DNA from: Paenibacillus melissococcoides
GTDB taxonomy: Bacteria > Bacillota > Bacilli > Paenibacillales > Paenibacillaceae
Direction: 5' to 3'
Assembly (NCBI GenBank): GCA_944800085.1
Contig: CALYLO010000008.1
Span: 62,001-126,000, forward strand
DNA length: 64,000 nt
Of this stretch, positions 44,507 through 53,359 are shown one piece after another. Every line of letters begins with the position of its first letter. Within the stretch, counting starts at the first letter, position 1. The notes under the pieces are model-generated. The model did no database searches. It was given only the letters and a program-made list of their open reading frames with translations, and was not told where the DNA came from. The position numbers were made by a program, and so were the translations under genes.

Positions 44507-45486
44507 GCCGGAGCTTAACAATACTGCAAGCGATTCATGAAGCGCTCGATCAGAAGCTGGCGGACGATCGGCGTGTCATGCTGACGGGCGAAGACATCGG
44601 CGTCAACGGCGGCGTATTCCGGGCGACCGACGGGCTGATCGATAAGTACGGCATAGAGCGGGTCGTCGATACGCCGCTGGCCGAAGCCGGCATTATCGGC
44701 TCGGCTATCGGGCTGGCGCTCAACGGCTTCCTTCCGGTCGTCGAAATTCAATTTTTGGCCTTTATCTATCCCGGCTTCGAGCAGATCATGACCCATGCGG
44801 CCCGCATGCGGTATCGGACGCGGGGACAGTACAGCGTCCCTCTCGTCATCCGCACGCCATACGGGGCGGGAATCCGCGGGCCGGAGCTTCATTCGGAGAG
44901 CGTGGAGGCGTTCTTCGTCCATATGCCCGGTCTCAAGGTGGTCGTGCCGAGCAATCCATACGATGCCAAGGGCCTGCTCATCAGCGCCATCGAGGATCCC
45001 GATCCGGTAGTTTTTCTGGAACCGGCCCGGATCTACCGCGCCTTCAAGGCGGAAGTGCCGGAGGAGATGTACCGCATTCCGTTAGGGAAGGCGAGCATTG
45101 TCCGGGAAGGCGAAGACGTGACGATGATTTCATGGGGGGCCATGATGCGGGTGGCGCTGGAAGCGGCCCGGCAGCTGGAGCGGGAGAAGGACTGGTCCTG
45201 CGAGGTCATCGATCTTCGCTCGCTGTATCCGCTTGATCGGGATGCGATTGCGGCATCCGTGAAGAAGACGGGGCGGGCGGTGATTGTTCATGAGGCGCAC
45301 AAGACGGCCGGCGTCGGCGCGGAGATTGTCTCGCTGATCAATGACGAAGCGCTGATGTATTTGCGGGCTCCGATCCAGCGGATTACCGGCTTCGACGTGC
45401 CGGTTCCGCAGTTCTCGCTCGAAGACGTCTATGTTCCGACGGTCGAGCGGGTGAGAGAGGGAATCGCCGCAGCGATTCAGTTCTGA
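44503..45486 (+). CDS. 2-oxoacid dehydrogenase E1 component beta subunit
   Basis: 327 residues, usual length. GEDIGVNGGVFRATDGL, VDTPLAEAGIIGSAIGLALN and VVIHEAHKTAGVGAEI are standard for the beta chain (transketolase pyrimidine and C-terminal domains). Forms an alpha2beta2 tetramer with the previous product. Start overlaps the previous stop. Confidence 0.94.
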   Translation: MSRSLTILQAIHEALDQKLADDRRVMLTGEDIGVNGGVFRATDGLIDKYGIERVVDTPLAEAGIIGSAIGLALNGFLPVVEIQFLAFIYPGFEQIMTHAARMRYRTRGQYSVPLVIRTPYGAGIRGPELHSESVEAFFVHMPGLKVVVPSNPYDAKGLLISAIEDPDPVVFLEPARIYRAFKAEVPEEMYRIPLGKASIVREGEDVTMISWGAMMRVALEAARQLEREKDWSCEVIDLRSLYPLDRDAIAASVKKTGRAVIVHEAHKTAGVGAEIVSLINDEALMYLRAPIQRITGFDVPVPQFSLEDVYVPTVERVREGIAAAIQF

Positions 45487-45508
45487 CCGTTCAGGAGGAG
45501 GAACGCGA

Positions 45509-46807
45509 ATGATAGAGTTCAAGCTTCCCGACGTGGGAGAAGGCATTCACGAAGGGGAGATCGGGAAATGGCTCATTAAGGAAGGGGAGCGGGTGGCCTG
45601 CGATCAGCCGATCGTCGAGGTGCTGACCGACAAAGTCAACGCCGAGCTGACCGCTCCGGCGGGCGGCGTCGTGCGCAAGCTAATGTTCGCCGAGGGGGAC
45701 GCTGTCCGGGTAGGCGAGGTGCTGTTCGTGCTCGAAGCGGAGGGGCGCATTCCTGTGGAGGAAGCGGGGAAGGCGGAGCAGGCCGCTTCTGCGGTTGCCG
45801 CGGCCCCTCCGCCTCCGCTCGCAGCATCCGTGCCGCCGGCCGCACCCGCGGCCCCGGCAGGAAGAGTGCGCGCGGCCCCCTATGTTCGCCAGCTTGCGCG
45901 GCAGTTGAATGTCGACATCGAGCAGGTAAAGGGGAGCGGAGGGGACGGCCGCATTACCGAAGAGGATGTGCGGCGTCATGCCTCGGCAGGCACTGCCAAG
46001 GAAGCGGAAGGGGCTGACCTGCCGCAGATGAATGCGGTTCCGCCTGCGCGGGAGCGGACGGAGGCCGCTGCCCGGCCACAAGGTAGCGCACCGGCCTCCG
46101 CTTGCGCAGAGGAACGGATTCCGCTGCGGGGCGTGCGCTTGAAGATCGCCGAAAGGCTGGTCAAGGCGGCGACTATCATCCCGCATGTCACGCAGGTGGA
46201 TGAGCTGGAGGCCGATGCGCTGCAGGCGCTGCGGGAACGTCTCCAGCCGCTGGCGGCCGAACGGCAGGTGAAATTGACGTACTTGCCGTTTTTTGTCAAG
46301 GCGATCGTCATTGCGCTCAAGGAATTTCCGTCCTTCAACGCGTCGCTCGACGATGAGACCAAGGAAATCGTCTTGAAGCGCTATTATCATATCGGGATTG
46401 CGACCGATACGCCGGACGGCCTGATCGTTCCGGTCATCCGGGACGCCGACCGGAAGACAGTCTTCGAGCTGGCGGAAGAGATCGGGGTGCTGGCGGAGCG
46501 GGCCCGCGCCGGGAAGCTGGCGCTGGAGCAGATTACCGGCGGCACCTTCACGATTAGCAACGTCGGGCCGATCGGCAGTCTGCTCGCGACGCCGATCATT
46601 AACCATCCGGAGGCGGCCATTCTGGCGCTGCACAAGATGGAGCCGCGCATGGTCGTGCGGAACGGGGAAGGCGTCATCCGCCTCATGATGAATATGGCGC
46701 TCTCCTTCGATCACCGGCTAATCGACGGGGCGGAGGCGATTCGGTTCACGAACCGGATCAAGCGGCTGCTGGAGCAGCCTGACTTCTTATGGGCGGAGAT
46801 GGTATAG
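45509..46807 (+). CDS. Dihydrolipoyl acyltransferase E2
   Basis: 432 residues. One lipoyl domain (residues 1-76; lipoylated Lys in VLTDKVNAEL), Ala/Pro linker, E1/E3-binding domain (residues about 115-155: APYVRQLARQLNVDIEQVKG), second linker, and the catalytic domain with LSFDHRLIDGAEA, the HxxxDG active site, near the end. Transfers the acyl group to CoA. RBS AGGAGGAGG. Confidence 0.94.
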   Translation: MIEFKLPDVGEGIHEGEIGKWLIKEGERVACDQPIVEVLTDKVNAELTAPAGGVVRKLMFAEGDAVRVGEVLFVLEAEGRIPVEEAGKAEQAASAVAAAPPPPLAASVPPAAPAAPAGRVRAAPYVRQLARQLNVDIEQVKGSGGDGRITEEDVRRHASAGTAKEAEGADLPQMNAVPPARERTEAAARPQGSAPASACAEERIPLRGVRLKIAERLVKAATIIPHVTQVDELEADALQALRERLQPLAAERQVKLTYLPFFVKAIVIALKEFPSFNASLDDETKEIVLKRYYHIGIATDTPDGLIVPVIRDADRKTVFELAEEIGVLAERARAGKLALEQITGGTFTISNVGPIGSLLATPIINHPEAAILALHKMEPRMVVRNGEGVIRLMMNMALSFDHRLIDGAEAIRFTNRIKRLLEQPDFLWAEMV

Positions 46808-48250
46808 ATGGTTGTCGGCGAAATTGCAGTAGAAACGGATGTTGTTGTCATTGGCGGCGGCCCGGGCGGGTATGCGGCGGCCATCCGGCTGGGCCAATTG
46901 GGGAAATCGGTCGTGCTGGCGGAAAAAGAGGAGCTCGGCGGCGTCTGTCTTCATTCGGGCTGCATTCCATCCAAAGCGCTGATTCATGCGGCCGGACTGT
47001 ATGACGACGCCAGGTCGGCCTCCAAGCTGGGGCTGCGGCTGGACCCGGAGGCGCTTGCCTTCGATATGTCCGTCTGGCAGCAGTGGAAATCCGGCATCGT
47101 CGGCAAGCTGCGAAGCGGAGTGGCGCACCTCTGCGCCGCCAACGGGGTTACGGTCGTGAAGGGGAGCGCCGTCTTCCTGTCCCCCGACCGCGTCGGGGTG
47201 GAGACGGAATCGGGCTTCGAGACCTACAAGTTCCAGGAGGCGATCATCGCGACGGGATCGCGGCCATATATCCCGGCATTCGCGGCGGAGGGCGGTCCCC
47301 GCATCCTCACTTCGGCGGAGGCGCTGGAGTTGGAGAATCTGCCGGAGCGCCTGGCCATTATCGGGAGCGGCTATATCGGCATCGAATTGGGCATGGCCTT
47401 CGCCAAGCTCGGATGCCGCGTGACGCTCATCGAGCGGGAGGAGCGCATCATCCCGCTTGTGGACGGCAGCCTCGCCGCGGAAGTGAAGCGGCGCGCCGGC
47501 AAGCTGGGGATGGTCATCAAGACGGGGGCGGAAGTGCGCGCGGCTGTCGAGCAGGACGATCATGTCGAACTCCGCCTCGAATCGCGGCGGCATGGAGAGG
47601 AGAGCGTCCTTTGCGACAAGGTGCTGGTAACGGCCGGACGCGTGCCGAACACGGAGGGGCTCGGCCTCGGCCAGGCCGGGGTGGAGACGGATGAGCGGGG
47701 CTATGTTCCGGTCGACGCGGAGTGCCGGACCAATGTGCGCCACATCTTCGCCATTGGGGATATTACGCCGGGGCCCGCGCTCGCCCATCGCGCCGCGAGA
47801 CAGGGCACGGTCGCCGCGGAGGTGATCGGCGGACTGCCTAGCGCCTTCGACTCGCCTTATGTGCCATACGTTATTTTCTCCGATCCGCAGATTGCGGGAG
47901 TGGGGCTGACGCGGGCGGAAGCCGAGCGGCAGGGCATGAAGGTGAAGACGGGCCGCTTCCCGTTCCGCGCCAACGGATACGCGCTGGCGGCCGGGAAGAC
48001 GGACGGCTTCGCGGAAGTGGTCGTGGAAGCGGACTCCCGCCTGCTGCTGGGCATGCACGCGGTAGGCGCGGATGCCGGCAGCTTAATCGGCCAGGGCGCG
48101 CTCGCCCTCGAAATGGCGGCGAGAGCGGAAGACGTCGCCATGACGGTGCATCCGCACCCGACGCTGAGCGAAGGCTGGCTGGAAGCGGCAGCCGCCGCCT
48201 TGGGGCATGCCATACACATTGTGAACGAGAGGAGGCTGGAAGATGAGTAA
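46808..48250 (+). CDS. Dihydrolipoyl dehydrogenase E3
   Basis: 480 residues; ATG directly follows the E2 stop. FAD motif VVIGGGPGGYAAAIRLGQLG, redox pair GGVCLHSGCIPSKAL, NAD motif IIGSGYIGIELGMAFAKLG, second FAD motif FAIGDITPGPALAHRAARQG and C-terminal His in AMTVHPHPTLSEGW. Reoxidises lipoamide. The gene ends 8 bases inside paaA, tying the complex to the phenylacetate operon. Confidence 0.95.
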   Translation: MVVGEIAVETDVVVIGGGPGGYAAAIRLGQLGKSVVLAEKEELGGVCLHSGCIPSKALIHAAGLYDDARSASKLGLRLDPEALAFDMSVWQQWKSGIVGKLRSGVAHLCAANGVTVVKGSAVFLSPDRVGVETESGFETYKFQEAIIATGSRPYIPAFAAEGGPRILTSAEALELENLPERLAIIGSGYIGIELGMAFAKLGCRVTLIEREERIIPLVDGSLAAEVKRRAGKLGMVIKTGAEVRAAVEQDDHVELRLESRRHGEESVLCDKVLVTAGRVPNTEGLGLGQAGVETDERGYVPVDAECRTNVRHIFAIGDITPGPALAHRAARQGTVAAEVIGGLPSAFDSPYVPYVIFSDPQIAGVGLTRAEAERQGMKVKTGRFPFRANGYALAAGKTDGFAEVVVEADSRLLLGMHAVGADAGSLIGQGALALEMAARAEDVAMTVHPHPTLSEGWLEAAAAALGHAIHIVNERRLEDE

Positions 48251-49226
48251 TCGGACGGACCCGGATAGAGCATCGGACGACGAGCGTCTGGCGCATTTCC
48301 TGAACCGGATTGACCGGGGCGACAAGATTGAAGCGGACGATTGGATGCCAGACGATTACCGCAACCAGTTAATCAAGCTGATATCGATGCACGGCGTGAG
48401 CGAAATTATGGGCGCGCTGCCGGAGAAGGAATGGGTCCCGAAGGCGCCGACGCTGCGCCGCAAGCTGGCGATCATGGCCAAGGTGCAGGATGAGATGGGG
48501 CATGGACAGCTGCTGCTGCGCGTCGCGGAGGATCTGATGGCGCCGCTCGGCCAGACCCGCGAAGATCTGCTGCGCAATCTGTTCTCGGGGAAGCTGAAGT
48601 TCCACAACGTGTTCCATATGGAGGCGCCCACATGGGCGGATGCCGGCGTCATCGCCTGGCTCGTCGACGGCGCGGCGATCATTACCCAGACGATGTCGCT
48701 GGAGACATCCTACGCGCCGTATGCCCGCGCGCTCCAGCGCATCTGCGCGGAAGAGAAATTCCATGCCCAGCACGGGGAGAGCATCGTGTTGGAGCTGGCC
48801 GAAGGGACGCCGGCGCAGCGCCGGATGCTGCAGGAAGCCGTGAACCGCTGGTGGCCTTCCTTGCTGATGTTCTTCGGCCCGCCGGAAGGCGGGACCGTGT
48901 CCAGCAATCAGCAGCTGAATATGCGCTACAAGATTCGTTCGCAGACGAACGAGGAACTGCGGCAGGCCTTTTTCCATAAATATGTGAACCGGATTTTTCA
49001 TCTGGGCCTGACGCTTCCGGACGACACGATCCGTTATGACGAAGCGGAGGGTATCTGGCATTACCGGCAGCCCGACTGGGACCGCTTCGTGCAGATTGTG
49101 CGCGGGAACGGGCCATGCTCGGCACAGCGGCTGCGGCTGCGGAAGACATCCTACGAAGAAGCGGAATGGGTGCGCGACGCGATGCTGGCGCCCCGCATAA
49201 CCTATGCGGCGGGAGGGGCGATATGA
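48243..49226 (+). CDS. paaA: Phenylacetyl-CoA epoxidase catalytic subunit PaaA
   Basis: 327 residues. Ferritin-like diiron subunit of the ring 1,2-epoxidase. Iron-ligand helices visible: KVQDEMGHGQLLLRVAEDL and CAEEKFHAQHGESIV, typical ExxH pairs. Converts phenylacetyl-CoA to the 1,2-epoxide with O2 and electrons from a reductase. Starts inside the E3 gene; overlaps paaB by ATGA. Confidence 0.95.
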   Translation: MSNRTDPDRASDDERLAHFLNRIDRGDKIEADDWMPDDYRNQLIKLISMHGVSEIMGALPEKEWVPKAPTLRRKLAIMAKVQDEMGHGQLLLRVAEDLMAPLGQTREDLLRNLFSGKLKFHNVFHMEAPTWADAGVIAWLVDGAAIITQTMSLETSYAPYARALQRICAEEKFHAQHGESIVLELAEGTPAQRRMLQEAVNRWWPSLLMFFGPPEGGTVSSNQQLNMRYKIRSQTNEELRQAFFHKYVNRIFHLGLTLPDDTIRYDEAEGIWHYRQPDWDRFVQIVRGNGPCSAQRLRLRKTSYEEAEWVRDAMLAPRITYAAGGAI

Positions 49227-49564
49227 GCAGCGAACGGAAGGAGCAATTTTCTATTTACGAGGTATTCAGCCAGAAGAGCCCCTCCGCCAGTTTCATGCAC
49301 CAGTTCAGCTTGCTGGCGCCCAATCCGGAAGCCGCGCTCCTGATGGCGCGGGAGAACTTCATGCGCCGCGAGCCCTGCATAAATATCTGGGTCGTGAACC
49401 GCGACGATATTCACGGGCTGACGCCGGAGGAACGGGGAAGCCTCGAACGGCTGGACAACAAAAGCTACCGCGAGACGAAGGGCTATGGCGATGTGCAATC
49501 GAGGTGGCGCCGCCACAAGGAAGCGTACGATAGCAAGGCGGATACCGCACGGAAGGAGGGCTGA
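49223..49564 (+). CDS. paaB: Phenylacetyl-CoA epoxidase subunit PaaB
   Basis: 113 residues. Small subunit of the epoxidase: FSIYEVFSQKSPSASFMHQF, ALLMARENFMRREPCINIWV and the end KGYGDVQSRWRRHKE. PaaB bridges PaaAC heterodimers and is required for activity. Coupled to paaA; one base from paaC. Confidence 0.93.
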   Translation: MSSERKEQFSIYEVFSQKSPSASFMHQFSLLAPNPEAALLMARENFMRREPCINIWVVNRDDIHGLTPEERGSLERLDNKSYRETKGYGDVQSRWRRHKEAYDSKADTARKEG

Positions 49565-49565
49565 C

Positions 49566-50399
49566 ATGGCGGAGCATATTGGCGCAGAGTCGGCGGAAGA
49601 GGCCAATCGCAGCCTGGAGTATGCACGGGCCTTACAGGAATTGTTGTTTCAGATTGCAGACGATGACTATATTTTGGCGTACCGGGGATCGGAATGGCTG
49701 GGGCTGGCCCCTCACATCGAAGAAGATGTCGCCTTTTCGTCGATGGCGCAGGATATGATGGGGCATGCGGCGATGCTGTACGGGATGCTGGAGGAGCTGG
49801 GGGCCGGCAAGGCGGATGATCTGGCCCATTTGCGCAGCCCGGAGGCGTTCCGGAATGCCATTCTGGTCGAGCGTCCGAACGGACCGGGCGAGTATGCGGA
49901 TGAGCCGCATTATGACTGGGCTTACGCAATTGCCCGCTGCTGCCTGTACGGCCTGTTCAAGGACATCCGGCTGGAAGCGTTGACCCGGTCTTCGTATGTG
50001 CCGCTGGCGCAGACGGCAGGCAAAATGCGGCGCGAGCATCACTATCACCGGCGGTATTGGCGCTCTTGGTTCACGCGGCTGGCAGACAGCACGGACGAGG
50101 CGCGCTTGCGGTTGAACGCGGCCGTGGCCCAGGTGTGGAGCGATGTCGGCAGCCTGTTCCCGCTTGGCAGCGGGGAGGAGGCAATCGTCCGCTTCGGGCT
50201 GAGCATAGGCGGCGACGAATTGGCGTGGCGCTGGAAGACGGCGGCGCAGGGCTTGTTCGAAGCGAGCGGGCTCGCTTGGCCGGGAGACTGGGCCATCCCT
50301 GCCAGGAATGGGCGCGATGGGCAGCATACCGACGATCTGGCGCGAGCCGTTGCCACCTTGTCGGAGGTGTACCGGATTGATCCGGCGGCTGGCTGGTAA
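49566..50399 (+). CDS. paaC: Phenylacetyl-CoA epoxidase structural subunit PaaC
   Basis: 277 residues. Ferritin-like partner of PaaA: LLFQIADDDYILAYRGSEWL, EEDVAFSSMAQDMMGHAAML, and HYHRRYWRSWFTRLADS. PaaC stabilises PaaA and normally lacks a functional diiron site. Start ATG 49566 after GGAGGGCTGAC. Confidence 0.94.
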   Translation: MAEHIGAESAEEANRSLEYARALQELLFQIADDDYILAYRGSEWLGLAPHIEEDVAFSSMAQDMMGHAAMLYGMLEELGAGKADDLAHLRSPEAFRNAILVERPNGPGEYADEPHYDWAYAIARCCLYGLFKDIRLEALTRSSYVPLAQTAGKMRREHHYHRRYWRSWFTRLADSTDEARLRLNAAVAQVWSDVGSLFPLGSGEEAIVRFGLSIGGDELAWRWKTAAQGLFEASGLAWPGDWAIPARNGRDGQHTDDLARAVATLSEVYRIDPAAGW

Positions 50400-50414
50400 A
50401 GGGGGCGGTTCGTC

Positions 50415-50915
50415 GTGACGCAGCATACCCGGCAGTTGCCGACGGGGCTCGAAGAACGAATCTGGACCCTGCTGCAGGAGGTCAAAGATCCGGAAATCCC
50501 CGTCATCAGCATGAGCGAGATGGGCATGATTCACAGGGTGGTGATCGGCGAGGGGGCGGTGGAAGTGGAGGTGCTGCCGACCTTCATCGGCTGTCCCGCT
50601 CTGGAGATGATGAAGAGCGAAATTCAGGAGAAGCTGCTCTCCATCGAGGGCGTGCGCGAGGCGAACGTCCGCTTCCTGCAGGAGCCGGCTTGGACCTCGG
50701 ATCGGATCAGCGACGAAGGCCGGGAGAAGCTGCGTTCGTTCGGCATCGTTGCCCCGCCGCGCGGCTGTACGCCGGGCGAGGAGTGGGAGGTGCGGTGCCC
50801 CTACTGCAATTCGCCATACACCCGCATGGATAATATGTTCGGTCCGGCGGCTTGCCGCAGCATTTTATATTGCAAGCACTGCAAAAATCCATTCGAAGCC
50901 TTGAAAGTGTTGTAA
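50415..50915 (+). CDS. paaD: PaaD, iron-sulfur assembly/maturation protein of the epoxidase
   Basis: 166 residues from GTG 50415. N-terminal MIP18/DUF59 domain (LLQEVKDPEIPVISMSEMGM, VLPTFIGCPALEMMKSEI) and C-terminal Zn-ribbon with CPYC and CKHC pairs. PaaD is needed for epoxidase function, probably for cofactor assembly. No paaE follows; the next gene is an aldehyde dehydrogenase. Confidence 0.92.
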   Translation: MTQHTRQLPTGLEERIWTLLQEVKDPEIPVISMSEMGMIHRVVIGEGAVEVEVLPTFIGCPALEMMKSEIQEKLLSIEGVREANVRFLQEPAWTSDRISDEGREKLRSFGIVAPPRGCTPGEEWEVRCPYCNSPYTRMDNMFGPAACRSILYCKHCKNPFEALKVL

Positions 50916-51047
50916 GGGGCAGAGCAAGCATAGGAAGCAGTAGACAATGACAAACAAGCAAGGCCAGTCAAGGAAAATATCGCGCACGAATGCGCGGCCT
51001 CTGGAGCGGAGCAAGCTGCAGAGGAAGAGGGAGGGTATCCGGTTACG
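50916..51047. other. Gap between paaD and the aldehyde dehydrogenase
   Basis: 132 bases, the longest gap in the operon. The only signal seen is a purine-rich GAGGAAGAGGGAGGG at about 51022-51036, some 11 bases from the next start. Confidence 0.35.
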
Positions 51048-52508
51048 ATGGAAAAAAGCATGCAGACTGTGGAAGTGAAGTCGATGTTCATTAACGGAGA
51101 ATGGACGCAGGCGCAGGGCGGCGGCACGCTCCGCGTCATCAATCCGGCAACCGGGGAGGAGGTCGGAACCGTAAGCTATGGCGACGTCACGGACGCGAGG
51201 GCTGCCATCGATGCGGCCCATCAAGCCTTCCCAGGCTGGTCCCGGCTGACCGCCCGCGAGCGCTCGAAATATTTGTATCAATTATATGAATTGGTGCGCA
51301 TCCACCGCGATGAGCTGGCGGGCATCATCTCGGCCGAGATGGGCAAGCCGCTGCGGGAGGCCAAGGGCGAAGTGCTGGGCGCGGCCGACAACTTCATGTG
51401 GTATGCGGAGGAAGCGAAGCGGGTGTACGGCGAGACGATTCCGTCCTCCGTGCCGAACAAGCGGATTATGGTCAGCCGCCAGCCGGTCGGCGTCGTCGGA
51501 GCGATCACGCCGTGGAACTTCCCGGTCAATATGGTCGCGCGGAAGATTGCGCCCGCGCTGGCCGCGGGGTGCACCGTCGTCTTGAAGCCGGCGGAGAGCA
51601 CGCCGCTGAGCGCGATTCGGCTCTTCGAACTGATTGCGCAAGCCGGCTTCCCGGCGGGAGTCGCCAATCTGGTCATCGGCCAGCCGGATGCGGTCGGCCA
51701 GGAATTGCTCGACAATCCGAAGGTGCGCAAAATCGCCTTCACCGGCTCGACGCGCGTCGGCAAGCTGCTGATGGAAGGGGCGGCTAAGCATGTCAAGCGG
51801 GTCAGCCTGGAATTGGGCGGGCATGCGCCATTCATCGTGTTCGAAGATGCGGATCTGGACGCGGCGGTCGCAGGGCTCTTCGAGAGTAAGTTCCGCAACT
51901 CGGGGCAGATGTGCATCTGCACGAATCGCCTGTACGTGCACGAGTCTGTGGCCCAGGCGTTCAGCGCCAAGCTGATCGAACGGCTGCGCAAGGCGAAGGT
52001 CGGCGACGGCCGCAGCAAAGAGACGGAAATCGGCCCGCTCGTCAATCAACGGGCGCTCGATAAAGTGCTGCGCCATATCCAGGATGCCCGGGACAAAGGC
52101 GGGCAGGTCGTGTTCGGCGGCAAGCGCTTGACGGAGGGCGAATACGGCAAAGGCTTCTATTGCGAGCCGACCGTGATTGCCGGCGTGACCAAGGAGATGG
52201 AGATTGCGTCCGAGGAGACGTTCGGTCCGGTCGTCCCGTTGATGACATTCACGGATGAAGCCGCCGTCATCGAGATGGCGAATGACACGCCATACGGCTT
52301 GGCCGCCTATGTGTATACCCGGGACAACAGCCGCTGCTTCCGCCTGGCGGAGGCGCTGGAATACGGCATCGTAGGCATTAACGACGGTTCGCCGACGCAA
52401 ACGCAGGCGCCGTTCGGCGGCTGGAAGGAGAGCGGGCTCGGCCTGGAGGGCGGGCGCTACGGGATGGACGCCTTTTTGGAGACCAAGTTCGTCTCGTTCG
52501 GAATGTAG
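51048..52508 (+). CDS. NAD(P)-dependent aldehyde dehydrogenase (candidate PaaZ-ALDH substitute)
   Basis: 486 residues (ATG 51048; ATG 51060 also possible). Succinate-semialdehyde/lactaldehyde dehydrogenase-like: VGVVGAITPWNFPVNM, VSLELGGHAPFIVFEDAD with catalytic Glu, FRNSGQMCICTNRLYVH with catalytic Cys, ETFGPVVPLM. In the pathway an aldehyde dehydrogenase must oxidise the 3-oxo-5,6-dehydrosuberyl-CoA semialdehyde; PaaZ does so in E. coli as a fusion. No fusion is present, so this stand-alone enzyme is the best candidate. Phenylacetaldehyde oxidation is an alternative. Confidence 0.85.
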   Translation: MEKSMQTVEVKSMFINGEWTQAQGGGTLRVINPATGEEVGTVSYGDVTDARAAIDAAHQAFPGWSRLTARERSKYLYQLYELVRIHRDELAGIISAEMGKPLREAKGEVLGAADNFMWYAEEAKRVYGETIPSSVPNKRIMVSRQPVGVVGAITPWNFPVNMVARKIAPALAAGCTVVLKPAESTPLSAIRLFELIAQAGFPAGVANLVIGQPDAVGQELLDNPKVRKIAFTGSTRVGKLLMEGAAKHVKRVSLELGGHAPFIVFEDADLDAAVAGLFESKFRNSGQMCICTNRLYVHESVAQAFSAKLIERLRKAKVGDGRSKETEIGPLVNQRALDKVLRHIQDARDKGGQVVFGGKRLTEGEYGKGFYCEPTVIAGVTKEMEIASEETFGPVVPLMTFTDEAAVIEMANDTPYGLAAYVYTRDNSRCFRLAEALEYGIVGINDGSPTQTQAPFGGWKESGLGLEGGRYGMDAFLETKFVSFGM

Positions 52509-52555
52509 CATAGGATGGTAGGGATTGATTTTGGTGGATAAGGGAGGACATATTC

Positions 52556-52858
52556 ATGGTCAAATTAATAGCTATTTATCGCAAGCCTGAGGATGTCGAA
52601 GCGTTTAACGAGCATTATTTCCAGACCCACGCCCCGCTGGCGGCGAAGATGCCGGGCCTCGTGAAGATGGAGGTGGGAACGATTTATGGAACGCCTATGG
52701 GCGAGAGCGATCTGCACCTCATTTGCGAGATGTATTTTGAGTCGAAGGAGGCCTTGAAGGCGGCCTTGTCGTCCCCGGAGGGCAAGGCGTCGGGCAAGGA
52801 TCTGATGGGATTCGCCGGCAAAGTGGTGTCGATGCATATGGCGGAGGTTCACGAGTGA
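52556..52858 (+). CDS. EthD-family protein
   Basis: 100 residues; AGGGAGGA before ATG. Dimeric ferredoxin-like EthD fold: KLIAIYRKPEDVEAFNEHYF, THAPLAAKMPGLVKMEV, FESKEALKAALSSPEG. EthD-like proteins act in aromatic and ether degradation, often with unknown exact role. Its stop overlaps the next start (GTGA). Confidence 0.85.
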   Translation: MVKLIAIYRKPEDVEAFNEHYFQTHAPLAAKMPGLVKMEVGTIYGTPMGESDLHLICEMYFESKEALKAALSSPEGKASGKDLMGFAGKVVSMHMAEVHE

Positions 52859-53292
52859 GCCAGCCGACGCGCCGCAACCGGTTTAACGATTTGCTCGGAA
52901 TCGAGGTCTTGCAGCTTCAGCGCGACGGCTGCGTCATGCAACTGCATATCCGCCCCGATCTCCACAATAGTCTTGAAGGCGTCGTGCACGGCGGCGTGAC
53001 GAATACGCTGGCCGACGTCGCTATGGGTCATGCGGCTGCGCCCCCGGTCGACGGGGTGCAGCAATGCGTGACCGTGGAGAGCAAAATCAATTATTTGTCC
53101 CCGGCCATCGGCGAACGGCTCGTCGCGGAGTCCCGCGTACTGAAGCGCGGGCGCAATCTGATTGTGACGGATGTGCGGATCACCTGCGACGGGAAGCTCG
53201 TCGCCGTCGCCTCCGGGACCTATGCTCGCATCAACCCGGAACGCGGGGAAATGCCGGCCCCGGAGCAGGCTAAGGCCGAGGGACAGGTATAA
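52855..53292 (+). CDS. paaI: PaaI-type acyl-CoA thioesterase
   Basis: 145 residues from GTG 52855. Hotdog fold with HGGVTNTLADVAMGHAA (catalytic Asp region) after LHNSLEGVVHGG; ends TYARINPERGEM. PaaI releases CoA from stalled aromatic or dead-end thioesters, a housekeeping function in the pathway. Confidence 0.9.
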   Translation: MSQPTRRNRFNDLLGIEVLQLQRDGCVMQLHIRPDLHNSLEGVVHGGVTNTLADVAMGHAAAPPVDGVQQCVTVESKINYLSPAIGERLVAESRVLKRGRNLIVTDVRITCDGKLVAVASGTYARINPERGEMPAPEQAKAEGQV

Positions 53293-53359
53293 TGCCAAGG
53301 GGGAGAAGGAGTATACCGAGCCGATAGAGCGGCGGGAAGAGAGGGGGCTGAACGAATCG

